Assembly (NCBI GenBank): GCA_963921825.1
Contig: OY997596.1
Location: 16,683,001-16,747,000 of the forward strand
Source of the DNA: Erodium maritimum
Taxonomy: Eukaryota > Streptophyta > Magnoliopsida > Geraniales > Geraniaceae
Reading direction: 5' to 3'
Length of the DNA stretch: 64,000 bases
Shown: piece after piece, positions 1 to 11,446 of the stretch
Numbering within the stretch: the stretch's first letter is position 1
How the letters are laid out: each line of letters opens with the position of its first letter
Translations under genes and position numbers: made by a program
The notes under the pieces: model-generated
The model's input: the letters and a program-made list of their open reading frames with translations, nothing else
Told to the model about the DNA's origin: nothing
The model's database searches: none

Positions 1-91
1 GCAGAGTCGTATTTACATCCTGTAATTGATACAGCTGCTCCTGCTGATCACATCATGTTTTATACGAATTCTTTTTATTGGTTCATTGCAG

Positions 92-1659
92 GATGAGTGC
101 CGTTGCTTATCTTGCTAGTTATCTTTCACGTGCAAAGTTTCTCCCAACTTCTCTGGTTACTAGCATGTTGCAAAGGTCAGAATTGGAAAGCATGTTCAGT
201 TCTCAACCTTGAATTCTCTGTCTGTATAACTATAGAAAGAAGGATTTTATATTAATATATGGTATGTATGTTTGCGAGGTTTTAGGCTGGTAGATTGGTG
301 TATGGAATATTGCAGTCTCCATAATGGTGATATAGACCCTAAAGCTCATCGAATTTTTTATTCTGCATGCCAGGTAAATAATTCAGAGTTCAAATATTTG
401 AAGGTGGGGAATTTGAGGCTGCTTAACGGGTCTCTCACCTTTGTTTTCAGTGTACCTAGTAGTTCACTTTCGTTTAGTTGTTTGAATTGAATCACCTACC
501 TAGTAGTTCTGTAGTTATTGGAATATCTTGTACACTCCCACACATAGACTTGAACCATACCAAGCCTTTCTTGCTTATAGATCTCCTTACCACTTGTCTG
601 AACATATGTTGGTTAGAATCTAAGTGATATATTGAAGATCTATTTGTTTTTGTCACAGGCCATCATGTACGTGCTCTGCTTCCGTATGAAATCAATAATG
701 AATGTCCCTCGTCTCAAAACACAGCTTCTACTTATGCCTATCGATCAAATATTGAAACATAAACTGGATCCATTGAAGGTCGGAAGCTGTAGTATAAACA
801 TCTCGTTATTTTCTAGCTTTATTAAGTTCTATTGTTACTTTTCCCCGGTTACTGCGTTCCAGTTATAATCATCTGAACTATTCTCAATCATTAAATGTCT
901 AGTTTCTTAATGATTTTACAACAGGTTTGCCTTCCTTCTGTGGTGCAAGAATTCCTTCGACAGGCTAAAGCAGCACATCTATTCACTATCTTAGAGAAAT
1001 TTATATTTAACGACTTGCTTGAGTCGGAACTTTCCAAGGCTTTTGGTGGGCTGGAAAGGCTTGACATGTTCTTCCCCTTTGACCCATGTCTACTGAAGCA
1101 AAGTGACAGGTACACATTCTTTACTTGAAATGAGAAGTGGTTATTTTGCATTCCTTTTTCTTAATAGGGGTTTAACCATTTTCTGGGATTATTGACATCC
1201 TAAATTTTTTCCTGAAAAGACCTTAAGATAAAGAATATGGATGGTTTTCTGAAGCGTTAATCTCTTTTTCACAAGAGAATTATCATATACATATGTAGAG
1301 CAAATTCTTCACACTAATATTGCTTTTGAGTTGTTGTCCTTGTTCTTACTATTATGTTCTCCCTTTTTTTCTGTACCTGAAGGTATATCCGCAAGAACTT
1401 TGTGTACTGGTCAATGGTCAAAAGTACTTATGATGAGGACGATGACGAGGAAGGTAGTAGTGATGAAGATGTTGAGGAGCTAGATGACGAGATTCTAATA
1501 GAGGAAGTGATGTCAATGAGCTTCAATGAGCAAGGTCTTGATCTGGCACTGAATCAGATGTCAATCTCACCCAAGATTACCATAAGCTCCAGGTTTGGTG
1601 GAAGAGCTGCAAAAATGCCGTCAAAGCTCAGACCATCCATGAGTCCAGAGTCATTGTGA
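92..1659 (+). CDS. RRN3: RNA polymerase I transcription initiation factor RRN3 (TIF-IA), C-terminal exons
   Basis: Five exons are visible: 92-175, 286-373, 659-778, 925-1109 and 1383-1659. All have GT-AG junctions with consistent phases and the last ends in TGA at 1657-1659. The joined reading frame gives the RRN3 family pattern: MSAVAYLASYLSRAKFLPTS, then LVDWCMEYC, a PRLKTQLLLMPIDQILKHKL block, a conserved LERLDMFFPFDPCLL block, and RYIRKNFVYW before an acidic Asp/Glu tail (about 1429-1500). From family knowledge, RRN3 bridges RNA polymerase I to the promoter-bound core factor in the nucleolus and sets the rate of rRNA synthesis; its acidic tail and phosphorylation sites are regulatory. The start of the gene lies before the window, so only the C-terminal part is present. 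No frameshift or stop interrupts the exons, so the gene looks intact here. The first 91 bases read as intron. Confidence 0.9.
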
Positions 1660-2603
1660 TATAAGAGGTAAGTATGCATAAAGAGAACAGAAGCTCGTCA
1701 TATAGTATCCTAGAAATCTTCGGAGCCATGATTTTGCTATGATTTTTAGGATGGGAGGGATGTTACCTGCAGATTGGTGTGGTATGGATTTGTTAAGTTA
1801 TACTTAAAAGTGGTGTAACAGTCAAATTTTGGTGGATATTTGCGACTGTAGGGAGTGTTGTATCACTGTGTCCTGTACTGTTGTAAAATCAGTGAGTAGA
1901 CACAGTATTCCGAATCTGTCCTACAATGTCTAGGCAATTTCAATTTAGGCGTATCTATATGTTCATGAACTGTAGTTGGATTGGATGCTTTTACTAATCT
2001 GGACTGTTGCTTATTCTTTCTTTTTACCTTGGAATGAGAAAGTTGTGGTTCATTCGGTAAGATTCTACTAGTTCGGTTCGGGTACTGACTACCCGTTCTT
2101 TAAAAATGTCCATTTTTTCAAGTTCCGTTTACCCACATATGAGGCGTCCTTTCCTGAAAGCATTAGATTCCGAGTTGAAACAATTATTTCGTACTTTTTA
2201 CTATATTTATTACTTAACATATGATTAAGTGACCTTTAATTCGGGTTTAGTGGTGATTGATGGCTATGTCATTTGCTTGATGCCTATCTCTTTTGTGAAA
2301 TGATATGCAAATAAGGTCGTTCATGTCTTAATTAAGATCTGCCTTTCTCAAAGAAGTTTTGTTTTGTTGTAAATGGGTTTATATTGTTCCAGTTGAAAGC
2401 TTTGGTCTTTTGTAGTTGGGCCTTGCACCCGACACATGAGCGGGGGGGCTTAATGACCATTTCTGGCCTAAATACTTCTAAATTTTTTACCATGATTGGG
2501 ACTTTGACTACAGATTTTTTCTGGAGGTCTTTTCTTATTTATATCAGCGTTTTCCAGTCTTTATTATGTTTTCCACTAAATTCTTATTCTACAATAATGC
2601 TCT
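1660..2603. other. RRN3 3' UTR and downstream intergenic DNA
   Basis: No coding region or RNA gene is recognisable. The first 200-300 bases are T-rich and probably hold the RRN3 3' UTR. The remainder is AT-rich intergenic sequence without clear repeat structure. Confidence 0.5.
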
Positions 2604-2920
2604 TGTTGTAATTACTTTGCTGAAAATAGAGATCAAACCGAGTAATACACGTATACAGCTTACAAACCTTTAACTCAATGGACATGAATAAGCAAGAGGT
2701 ACACACGGTGATGAACAAGATAAAGTAGCTGTATAAGTGAGTAGCATAAGTACAAAATGTGTTTCATTTTTTGTCTCGAACATACAAATGGGGGCTATAC
2801 ATAGAAGAAGCCAACCAACATCATCATTTTCAAAGCAAGTTGATACTCTATTAATTATACAGAGTAAAGTAAGGCTCTGAACCTCACAAAAGTAGGATGG
2901 TGAGCCACTAAATTGCAACA
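2604..2920 (-). mobile_element. small Copia-type LTR remnant (copy 1)
   Basis: The 317-bp segment begins TGTTGTAATTAC and ends AATTGCAACA, so in minus orientation it has TG...CA ends. A diverged second copy starts at 12018 and resumes at 18413 after an inserted LINE. Shared landmarks are GAGATCAAACC, GGACATGAATAAG, a GGCTATAnATAGAAGAAG TATA-like block and GTAAAGTAAGGC. At the second copy the sequence just outside resembles the complement of an initiator-Met tRNA primer-binding site (GCTGATAACG before TGTTG). No matching target duplication was found around this copy, so the LTR reading is tentative. Confidence 0.45.
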
Positions 2921-2944
2921 CTCCTTAGACTACCCTTCATAAAT

Positions 2945-3371
2945 GGGAAAACTATCAATACCTATCCAAAACCATGCCCATTTAATTGATGTTTACACTG
3001 AAGTTTAAAGTTAACTGATGCATACCCTGAAGTTTCGAAAATGTAACTCAAAACCCCTCCGTCAGCTAAAATGACGAAAATACCCTCAACTACACTTCAA
3101 TAATTATGTTAAAAAAATTATTTAAAAATTACTTTTGTTATATATGTATATTTACTTATTAAATGACTTCATTTTTATTTTAAAAATCACTTCATTTATA
3201 TTTAAAAAAAATTATTTAAAAAATCACTAAGGGTATTTTCGTCATTTTAGTTGACAGAAGGGTTTTTTAGTTACAAGTCGTAACTTCAGGGTATGCATCA
3301 GTTAACTTTAAACTTCAGAGTAAACATCAGTTAAATGGGCATGGTTTTGGGTAGGTATTGGTAGTTTTCCC
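2945..3371. mobile_element. Mutator-like MITE with 9-bp target duplication
   Basis: The element is a 427-bp foldback. Its long terminal inverted repeats begin GGGAAAACTATCAATACC at the left and end GGTATTGGTAGTTTTCCC at the right. The inverted similarity runs well over 100 bases inward, through GGGCATGG/CCATGCCC and GTTAACTGATGCATACCCTG/CAGGGTATGCATCAGTTAAC. It is flanked by an exact direct repeat TTCATAAAT at 2936-2944 and 3372-3380. A 9-bp duplication is the signature of Mutator-like transposases, which must have acted in trans because the element has no coding capacity. The centre is AT-rich. Confidence 0.85.
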
Positions 3372-3380
3372 TTCATAAAT

Positions 3381-3601
3381 ATATCAGACGTGTTTTAAGC
3401 TATCTCGTTAAAAACCTTTTAAAGAAAAATCTAGTGGGACAAAACCCGAACAAGGGAAAAAATATACATTGCACGATTCTCGCTTCCTCTGATCGATACT
3501 CCGTTGATGGTTGTCGAGGTTATTTCGGTTGTTGGTTGAGTCGACACATCTCGATTACAAATGCTAACTTCTCAAAAAACTGGGTGTCAGCATAGCCTTA
3601 C
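3381..3601. repeat. intergenic DNA with one half of a diverged short duplication
   Basis: Bases around 3405-3475 (AACCTTTT, then GTGGGACAAAACCC and a purine run ending in ACATTGCAC) resemble 7790-7866 (AACCTTTT, GGGACGAAACC, ACAACGCAC). Before the retroelement at 3602-7744 inserted, the two copies lay within about 200 bases of each other. No gene is seen. The last 11 bases, 3591-3601, form the left target duplication of that element. Confidence 0.4.
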
Positions 3602-4643
3602 CGAAAACCCTCAATACCCTAATTTCCTCTGACTTGAAAATCGTGCCCAAACCTTCCTTAGCTGCCAGAGTGCTCTCTTGCTCCCGCCGGTGACGACCGT
3701 CATGGTTGTTGCCGGCGGAAGCTCTCCCTCGCCCTCCTCCCTTCTTCTCTTCTCCCTAACTCTTCTCTGCCTCTATTTTTTACCGTGGTTTTGCTCCTTC
3801 TCCTGCCTGCTGCAACGCCGACGTTCCTTGTGCCGGAGTCTGGGACGGTCCTTCGCCTTGCTCCTTCTTGCACGGCGGTTCGGGTCCCCTCAGTCGCGCC
3901 GGAGTTCGTTCCTGCTGCTCTCGCCGGAGGAGTTGTTTGGATCTGCATCTCTGGTCGGGACCGCTCTCCGGAAGCCTGCCGGCGGCTCGTCTGCGTGATG
4001 GAAGTTTGTTTCCTCGTGGGTTGTTGTCGTGCGTGAAGGTGGTTCGGAGTTGGCTGGTTCGTGTGCGGCTGGCTCGGGTTGACGCTGTTCTTGTGGTCCG
4101 GGTAGGGCTTCTCCGGGCCGGGGCGGTTCAGGTCAGGTGGGGCAGTGGTTTTGGGCCTGCACCTGGGCCTGTCTGTGTTCCTGGGCCAAAGCCTGGGCTT
4201 GCCCCTGTTGGGCCAGCTTCTTGGCCTGGTCCAACGCCTGTTCCCGGCCCGGCGTGCTGCATGCTGTTTTCTAGACCTGATCGTGGTGGCTCTCGGATGT
4301 CTTCGTACAGTTTCATCGTGGGAGGCGTTTCCGAGCTCGGATTCGTTGTGCTTCTGGCCTCGACTCTCCTCGTCACAGACGGTTTGGTTTTGCTCCCCTT
4401 TGGCTTTATTGGTAGCTTGTAGGATTTGTGCTCATCCTTACAAGTTGGTGTGTTTCGTTTTCCTTTGTACTTCTGCCTTGCTTGCGGAGTCCGTCATTCT
4501 TTAGGTGTTGGCCTTTGACGGGTTGTACTGGGTCTTTAGGCCTTGGATAACGACATGTCCTTCTTTAGGTTTTTGAGTTTCGGTGTTCTTGCACTGATTT
4601 TTCTCTGCCGTCTAGTGATGTTGGTCGTCGGCGTGTCGGTGCC

Positions 4644-7254
4644 TTTCACGCCCCAAATCCGATTCTTGCCCGGACTCGAGGCATGACTAGTAAACTGTGA
4701 GTAAAGGAGATAACACTTTAAAACAAGTTCCGGAAAGTTCCAATAAACAACTATAATCCAACAAACGGAGTTCAAACATGAAATAACCCTCAAGGGGTGT
4801 AACAATAATAATCTCCACAGTTTGGTTCAAAACCTAAAAAGTAAGTCCGAAGCCTCTAACAAGTACTCCGCCGAGAAGCGCCCAAGCTTCTACTCCTCAA
4901 TCAAGCCTGTAGACACAACAGTGAAACATAGGGGTGAGCTCACGCTCAGTAGGGAAAACACATAACACAGTGAACCTTAAACTCCAAAGAATCAACGGTA
5001 ATGCCCACAAGATCCATAATTCACAGAACATTCCACAAGGTAGTTCATAACATCACAAATAAATTCATTAATAAAGTTAACAAGAAGTTCTCAACAATTG
5101 GAGACAATAGATAAGCCAAACACTGCCGTGGTACATGAGGTCACCACCCTCCGATCCACGTCTTACGTGTCCTCTCGAATTTTCCCTCCAATCCAGAGGA
5201 GACGCATATCATTGAGACTATCGGAAACACCCTTCAGGGCACATATCGTCGGAAGTCTCAGAAACGTCTCCAAGGGATTTTAGATCATCGGGAACCTAGG
5301 GCCATACTCCCATAGGGAGCGCACACGTGGGCAATTTAACGAAAAACAGTTAATAATTGAATAACGCACTCAACCGAAATATGAAGTAATACAAGCTCAA
5401 CAACCATCAATCCAAGTCCACACACGGCTCAATCATCACCAATTCACCACAACACATAGCATACGAATCACGCAACCATAGCACACCAAACACACAATTC
5501 CAACTTACCGTTCACTTACCAGTTTCGAACCACCGGGGCATCGATCACCTGATTGCACCGCTCGGTACAACCAGTCATACTCGATACCCCCCACCACCAA
5601 CCAAGTAAATTAAATAATCATTCGAATACCATCAACGAGCAAATACGAGTATGATCAACTAAGACATATAGCCTTCAAGAGAGCATTCAAGCATGCAATT
5701 CCACTAGTTTCATTAGACTCTTTAGCCTATCCACTAAGCAATCAACAACCAAGCATGTGATCCTATCACGCAACTAATCCGAGGGATTTGCCAAGGCTCC
5801 TCTACCAGACAATCATATCCCAAGTATTGAAAGCGAATTACACTAGTGATTGGCATCCTAATCGGTCACCACTAGACTCTCCAGTTATTAGCAATTGAAA
5901 GACGATTAAGCTAGTTATTCGCATCCTATATGCATGTCTAGGACCTTTTCCAATTTTATTAACTTAGCATGCATACTAGGCATCATAAACGAGAGGTTAA
6001 GGCTTTCCCTACCTCAAGGTCCTCCTCTTCAACGCCTTGGTGAAGTCCGGTGATCACCACCTCGCTCTTCCCTCGGGTCTCGGTGTGATCCTTGCTCCTC
6101 TAGCTCGGTCCCCAAAGTCTTGGACACAAACAAACACTAATTAGGCTCCACTTAAACAGCAAGAAAGACCCCCAAAACCCTTCCAAAGTTCAGCTCAAAA
6201 CCAAGATGTAAAACCTTCGAAAAACTCCCAAGAAACCCTCACTCTGGTGGGTCACGGACCTGGTCACGGATCCGTGATGGAAACCCTCACGGTCACCGTC
6301 ACGGAGCCGTGACGAGTGTCGTCATGGTCTCCCTCACGGAGCCGTGACGTCGCCCGTCACGGATCCGTGACGCACCAGGACATATTCGCCCTTCTTCAAC
6401 CTCCAGCTCCAAAACTCCGAAAATCCACCTTCAAACCCAGAAATTTCCCCAATCCGACCCCAAAACAGTCCAAATCCATCAATACTCCTCTACCCATGGT
6501 AGGAATCAATACGCAAACAAGTTTTCCAATGATTCATCAAATCAAACTCACTTCAAAATCTCCAACCACCATTGATTTCTCATCAAAACTTCACCAAACT
6601 CTTCATCAACACCATCTCCCATCATCTCTACTCAACCCAACATCATCTAGCCATTTTTTCACCCAAAACCCAAGGAAATAGATGAAGAGAAAAGATGAGT
6701 AGAGAGTTCCATTACCTCTAGAATGTGAAGATGAAGAGGATGCTAGTGATTTTGAGGGTGGAAGGCTAGAAGATGACCCCAAATGGCTCCTCCTTCTTTG
6801 ATTCTCCTTCAAGCTTCCATGAGAGCTCCTCTTCCTTGCCTCTCCTCCAATTTTCGGCTACAACAATGCAAATAGGAATGATTTTGCTTCTCCAATCCAA
6901 TATAATACCTAGATGTAGGAAAAGACCAAAAGCCCTTGAGCTAGAAACCCAAGTAGAAGCTTTTGGGAGGGTAAAAGGGACAATGAATATCCTTTTTCTC
7001 TCCTTCAACCACAAAGGGACATGTGTCCACCTAGGTCATTTAAATTTCCAATATAAATTCCAGCACTTTTAAAATTGGAGTTTTAGTCGATATAAAGTCT
7101 CGTTTTGACCAAAATTGACTTTATCCAATATTATACTCAAACGAAAGGGTTTTCTCCCCTGAAGCCAACCGTGATAGTGGCTACTTCGTTTGGTTTCCGG
7201 AAAAGTGCCGAGTGACTTCCGAAGTCACCGGTTCGACCGGAAGCGGGTCTTACA
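4644..7254 (-). mobile_element. large solo LTR, copy L1
   Basis: The element is 2611 bp and is flanked by an exact 5-bp duplication GTGCC at 4639-4643 and 7255-7259. Read on the minus strand it begins TGTAAGACCCGCTTCCGGTC and ends GGGGCGTGAAA; the expected final CA is mutated (TTTCACGCCCC on the plus strand). It shares the family landmarks GTGAGCTCACGCTCAGTAGGG near 4932 and the terminal CGCCCC box. No gag, pol or primer-binding site is linked to it. A run of four 14-bp palindromes at 6264-6370 is specific to this copy. Family membership (Ty3-like, 5-bp duplications) is inferred because there is no internal domain. Confidence 0.75.
6264..6370. repeat. four TCACGGA(T/G)CCGTGA palindromes in LTR L1
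   Basis: The motif occurs at 6264-6277, 6299-6312, 6334-6347 and 6357-6370. The outer two are perfect (central AT) and the inner two have a central AG. Spacing is 23-35 bases from start to start. Additional half-sites (TCACGGACC, CCTCACGG) lie between them. It resembles a cluster of binding sites or a processed cruciform array, but no function is known to me. Confidence 0.8.
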
Positions 7255-7421
7255 GTGCCTTTTAACTCGTTGAGTTTGGGTGCCGTTGAGATTCAGTTAT
7301 CTCCTCAAGCTCGAATATAGTCTTTGGTGTTGGCTTTGGTTGACGGTAAGCTTTTTCGGAGCTTCAGGTTTGGCTTATATGGGTTTTAGACCTTCTGTTG
7401 TTGTTTTGCTTGTTAGCTTCC

Positions 7422-7625
7422 GGGTCTGCGTACCCTTTCCCGGTTTGGGTTTCTCCTGGGTCTGCGTACCCATCCTCATCTGGGTCTGCGTACCCATCCT
7501 CTTCAGGGTCTGCGTACCCATCCATTTCTGGGTCTGCGTACCCAGCCACTTCAGGGTCTGCGTACCCATCATCCTCAGGGTCCGTGTACCCTTCCACTTC
7601 AGGGTCTGCGTACCCATCCTTCATG
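7422..7625 (+). repeat. 24-bp minisatellite, eight units
   Basis: Units begin with GGGTCTGCGTACCC at 7422, 7458, 7482, 7506, 7530, 7554, 7578 and 7602. The first is 36 bases long and the others are 24. Because 24 is divisible by three, every frame stays open and one plus frame reads GSAYPSSS repeated. Each unit contains GGGT/ACCC arms around a six-base loop. It lies in the 3' part of the non-LTR element. Confidence 0.9.
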
Positions 7626-7755
7626 GCTCTTTCATGTTTGATGTACGCTTGTAAAAGTCTCTGTAGCTAGAGACTTTTTGTCCTCCCTTTTCAATCTTTG
7701 GAACGGGAGAGATTTATATACTGCTTTGCTTATCAAAAAAAAAACAAAGCCTTAC

Positions 7756-9429
7756 TGAGTAGCGTGTTTCTTCCGTTGTGCATAACAACTGCCTCATTAA
7801 CAACCTTTTCAAGAAAACCCTATGGGACGAAACCTTAATAAGAGAAAAAAGAGTACAACGCACAAAAACATGACCCCCTGACTATCGCTCCCCCTAAAAA
7901 CTAAGTGAACTCAATTGCTTGCAAAGTCGACTTAAACTATCTTGTACACCAACTTCCCCAAAAATCAATGTTGTCAAAATCAGTGAACAAATATGCAGGA
8001 TTTCCCTTAGATGATTCCGATTGACGTCAATCTCATGACTTTACTAGAGCTCATGATTATAAAAGAAATTCTGAACAACTAATGGGTTCCAACCAAAGAC
8101 ACTGAACACTAAAACCTGTCTTCCTAAAGTATAATTGTCCCGACACATGCTTTGCAAATCTGATTCTATTTCAAAACAGTTAGTTGCTTTTGAGCTCAAA
8201 TTGGCTAGCACATCATTACAAATTTTCTATCAGGCCTTTTGCATTATAAAGTACTTCGACTTGGTACTTCAGAACCAAATAGTTTTTTATTTATTTCTTT
8301 GAGACAAATGAGATCCTCTGTAGGATCTAAAGATCGATCGATCATTCGAGTATTAAGTCAAAAACGCCTTTTTGCGATTCTTAGCATATGCATATTTATG
8401 TATCCATTTACAAAAAATTCTGATTCACAGGTCGGAACAATATTTTATCATTAAAATATTCATATGAAAATCTTTGTTTAGACATGATGTAATTCCAAGG
8501 ATCTCACTAGAAGTTCATTTGAATTTATATTATCGACGCAAACTACTTATTGAGTACATGATTACTCATACCATCTTTCACTGTCTCATGTAAATTAAAC
8601 CTTTCAGTGATTCATCGCGCTGGATAATTTTAAATCCTTAGGGAATGCCATTGTTTCAAGAAATTTAAACTTTTAGAGGACTTGCTTCAAGAAAGTTGGA
8701 TTACTCGTGGACTTTCATAAAACGTTGGCACTTAAGTACCATTAGCAGTGAATACATCCTTTAGATATATAGAAAATATACCATGGTGATCACACATCAC
8801 AAGTTATAAACAATTGATTTCAAGTTATTTGATAGAAACACCTTAACTATAAGGCGTTCTTTATATTGAACATCTTTGTTATTCTCATTTCATTTCTTTA
8901 TGAATATTCATTTATGCTCAGCTGGTAAAAAATATTTAGATGTTTTGATCATGATTTGGAACATTGGACATTCTGCTAATAAGTCAATTCTACTTGAATG
9001 ACTTTTTCTCGTATTGACCAAACATGTCTTTAAATGACATTTGTCGCTACAACGCGGTTCAATGTCAAAATCATCTACCATTTCAATTTCATGGAAATAG
9101 TAAGGCCTTTATCAATGGAAAACGATTTTTGATTCCATGGTTCTCAATACGTGAGAACAACTTATATGCATTCCTTTGCTCTTCTCGAACTAACGTTTTT
9201 GTATGAATTGATATTCTTCTGAAATCAACTTCGAGAATCAATTTTATCATGCTCATTTATGATCTGCTTGTTTGGCAGGAGCAATTGATTGTTTCGGAAT
9301 CAACAATTTTTCTTAAACTGACATTTTCGTTAGAACAAATTCCGATAGTGAAGGCATATCATGTTCATCATTAAAATGCGTTTGATTCCTTTTATTTTGG
9401 GATCAATATTCTTTGATCCAATTAGCCTC
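7756..9429. other. AT-rich intergenic or degenerate repeat DNA without a gene
   Basis: No reading frame here has plausible coding character. The start (7790-7870) carries the second half of the short duplication described at 3381-3601. From about 7860 on, the sequence looks like an old degenerate repeat element (CTATCGCTCCCCC, several CA-rich tracts), but I cannot assign a family. Confidence 0.4.
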
Positions 9430-10143
9430 TCACGCTTCTAGTGGGACACATTTCTTTCGGTAAAGATTCGGCGTGGTTCTTGTCTTGCTCGTCGGCCTCG
9501 GTAGCTGCATCTGCTCCTCTTTCTTGTGTGTCCCCCCTTTTACTTTCAATTTGGATGATCACTCTTCTCTGGTCACAGTTGTGGCGGAGACTCGATGGTC
9601 CCGGTGCTGGCCGACGTCGATTGTTTGGCTCTTATGCCAGTGTTCAGATTGTCTTTGTTGAGGTCGGGGTGACTTGACCGTTCGTGGTGTTGGCCACCGG
9701 TGTGTCAAGCCTCTTGTGGTTCCGGTGAGTCTTGGGTCTCACGAGTTAGACGGTGCTTCTGCTGGGTTTGTCCGGTTGGTGTGGTGGGGTTGGTTCGTTA
9801 CCTATCCTTTAGAGGATCTCTACTTGTTCGGTAATTATCGGTGGTTTTTCTGGGTTCTAGACATTTGATTTATGTTTTGTTTGTTGCCTTTGTTGGCTGG
9901 TTGTCCCATGTTGGACGGTGTCGTTTGACCCTTTGTTGGGTATTGGTTGGTTAGTGTTAAGGAGTTTCTGGTTAGGTTCTTCATGTTAGTAATATGTGGG
10001 TTTGTAGACCTGGTTTGTTCCCATTCATTGGGTTGTTGGTTCTGTTTCGAGGTGCATGTTAGGCATGCTCTGGTTTGTAGTTAAGGGGTTTCCCCTTGAC
10101 CTTGTTTTTCACTTTGAAAACTTGTTTTTTTATAAAAAAAAAA
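9430..10143 (+). mobile_element. probable short non-LTR retroelement with poly-A tail
   Basis: A G/T-rich block of roughly 0.7 kb differs sharply from the AT-rich surroundings and ends in a TATA plus A-run at 10131-10143. The composition resembles the 3' parts of the poly-A-tailed elements at 3602-7744 and near 58.4-60.2 kb. No convincing target duplication or protein domain was found, so both the boundaries and the class are tentative. Confidence 0.35.
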
Positions 10144-11446
10144 TAGGAGCTATTCCCCGCTTTTACAAACACTTTTAAATTCACCCTTATTTTTTTTTTC
10201 ATATTTGTAATGAAAAATTATTTTATTCTTGAAATCATATTCTAATATATTTAAATAATAATATTATTTTTAAAATAATATTTTGAAAATTAGAAAATAG
10301 ATTATGAAAATAAATTTTTATTTTTTAAATCAGTTTCTTTTTTAAAATTTCAGTTTTTTTTATTTTTTATGATTTCCATTTTTTATAAACTCTTCTTAAA
10401 TTTTACTTGAACGAATGATACAATGAACTTTTCTCAAGTTAAATTGTTAAGTATTTATGAAGTTCTGGTCATACGACATTTATGAAAAGCGTACGTCTCT
10501 ATTTTCACTCGAACGACTAGTTTAATGAACACATCTTTAACGATTTTGGAACTTCAGGCCCAAAATATCATGATATCTATAAACTCCGAGTTTAAATATA
10601 TAATATTTAAGCTATCACAATTAGATATAACCGCACTATGAGCGAACTCATGGGGTGAACATAATAATAGTAAATAACAACAAGAGATAAATATAAGCAT
10701 AACCGCACACCGAGTGAACTCGTGTGGTAAACATAATAAGCGCATAAATTAAATATACATATAAGTGCACAACAAGTGAACTCGCGGGGTAGACTAAATA
10801 AATATAAATAGTTAAATTGGAAAATTTTAGGCTCCAAGACTTGGACACAAATCAAGGCTACGGGCCCGTGGTTTCGTCTTGTGACCTTAAATACAAGTAA
10901 CAAGCTTCAGGCCTGTGGTATGCATTCTACCTTTAAGGACATTTTATAGGCTTCAGGCCCATGGTTTGTCATTCAACCGTAAATATAAGTATTAAGCTTC
11001 AGGCTTGTGATTTATCGTTTGACTGTATAGGCAAACATCAAGCTTCAAGCATGTGATTTATCATTTGACAATAAAAGGAAAGTATCAAGCCCCAGACTTG
11101 AAATTTATTATTTCGCCATAAAAGGAAAGCTTCATGCCCCAGGCTTGTAGTTTATCATTTGGTCTTAAAAAGATAAGTATCAAGCTTCAGGCTTGTGATT
11201 TTTCATTTGGTTGTTAAGGCACATAACAAGCTTCGGCCTGCGATTTATCATTTGGGGCTTCTAGTCTCAAATGATTTAGTTTCAATATAAACAAAACTTA
11301 ATACATAACGGGATTTCGATACTGACACATTTTATGATGTGAAAGATCCAACATATTATGGGCGATCACAGAGCATATTAGTAAATAACATATATAAATA
11401 AGAATGACGTATACATAAATTTCATAGATATCGTTAGTAAATAATA
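10144..11446. repeat. AT-rich DNA with two adjacent diverged tandem arrays
   Basis: At 10620-10800 three units of roughly 70 bases carry GAnnGAACTCnnGnGGT followed by AnCATAATAA-like sequence. At about 10850-11260 six or seven units of about 60-70 bases carry AAGCTTCAGGCnTGTGATTT and TATCATTTG. Both arrays are diverged. Short open frames on the minus strand are by-products of the repetition. The stretch before 10560 is very AT-rich with nothing recognisable. Confidence 0.6.

Larger units (their letters stand above)
3602..7744 (+). mobile_element. non-autonomous non-LTR (LINE-like) retroelement, split by a solo LTR
   Basis: The insertion is bounded by an 11-bp near-perfect target duplication: CATAGCCTTAC at 3591-3601 and CAAAGCCTTAC at 7745-7755, directly after a ten-base poly-A run (7735-7744). 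The 3' end (TTTATATACTGCTTTGCTTATCA then A) is typical of plant LINE-type tails. Without the nested LTR (4644-7254 plus its 5-bp duplication) the element is about 1.5 kb. The 5' part (3660-4300) is GC-rich with several partly open frames but no reverse transcriptase, endonuclease or RRM motif, so I call it non-autonomous. The 3' part carries a 24-bp minisatellite. Confidence 0.65.

Noticed and set aside
3868-4504. 184-codon frame in the GC-rich part of the 3602-7744 element
   Set aside because: It is Pro/Gly-rich, with competing frames on both strands, and runs through apparently non-coding retroelement DNA. No motif supports it.
7364-7670. GSAYPSSS / DGYADPE repeat proteins
   Set aside because: These are translations of the 24-bp minisatellite, whose unit length keeps all frames open on both strands.
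8239-8454. 71-codon frame possibly of organellar origin
   Set aside because: I could not match it to any plastid or mitochondrial gene, and it lies in AT-rich degenerate DNA.
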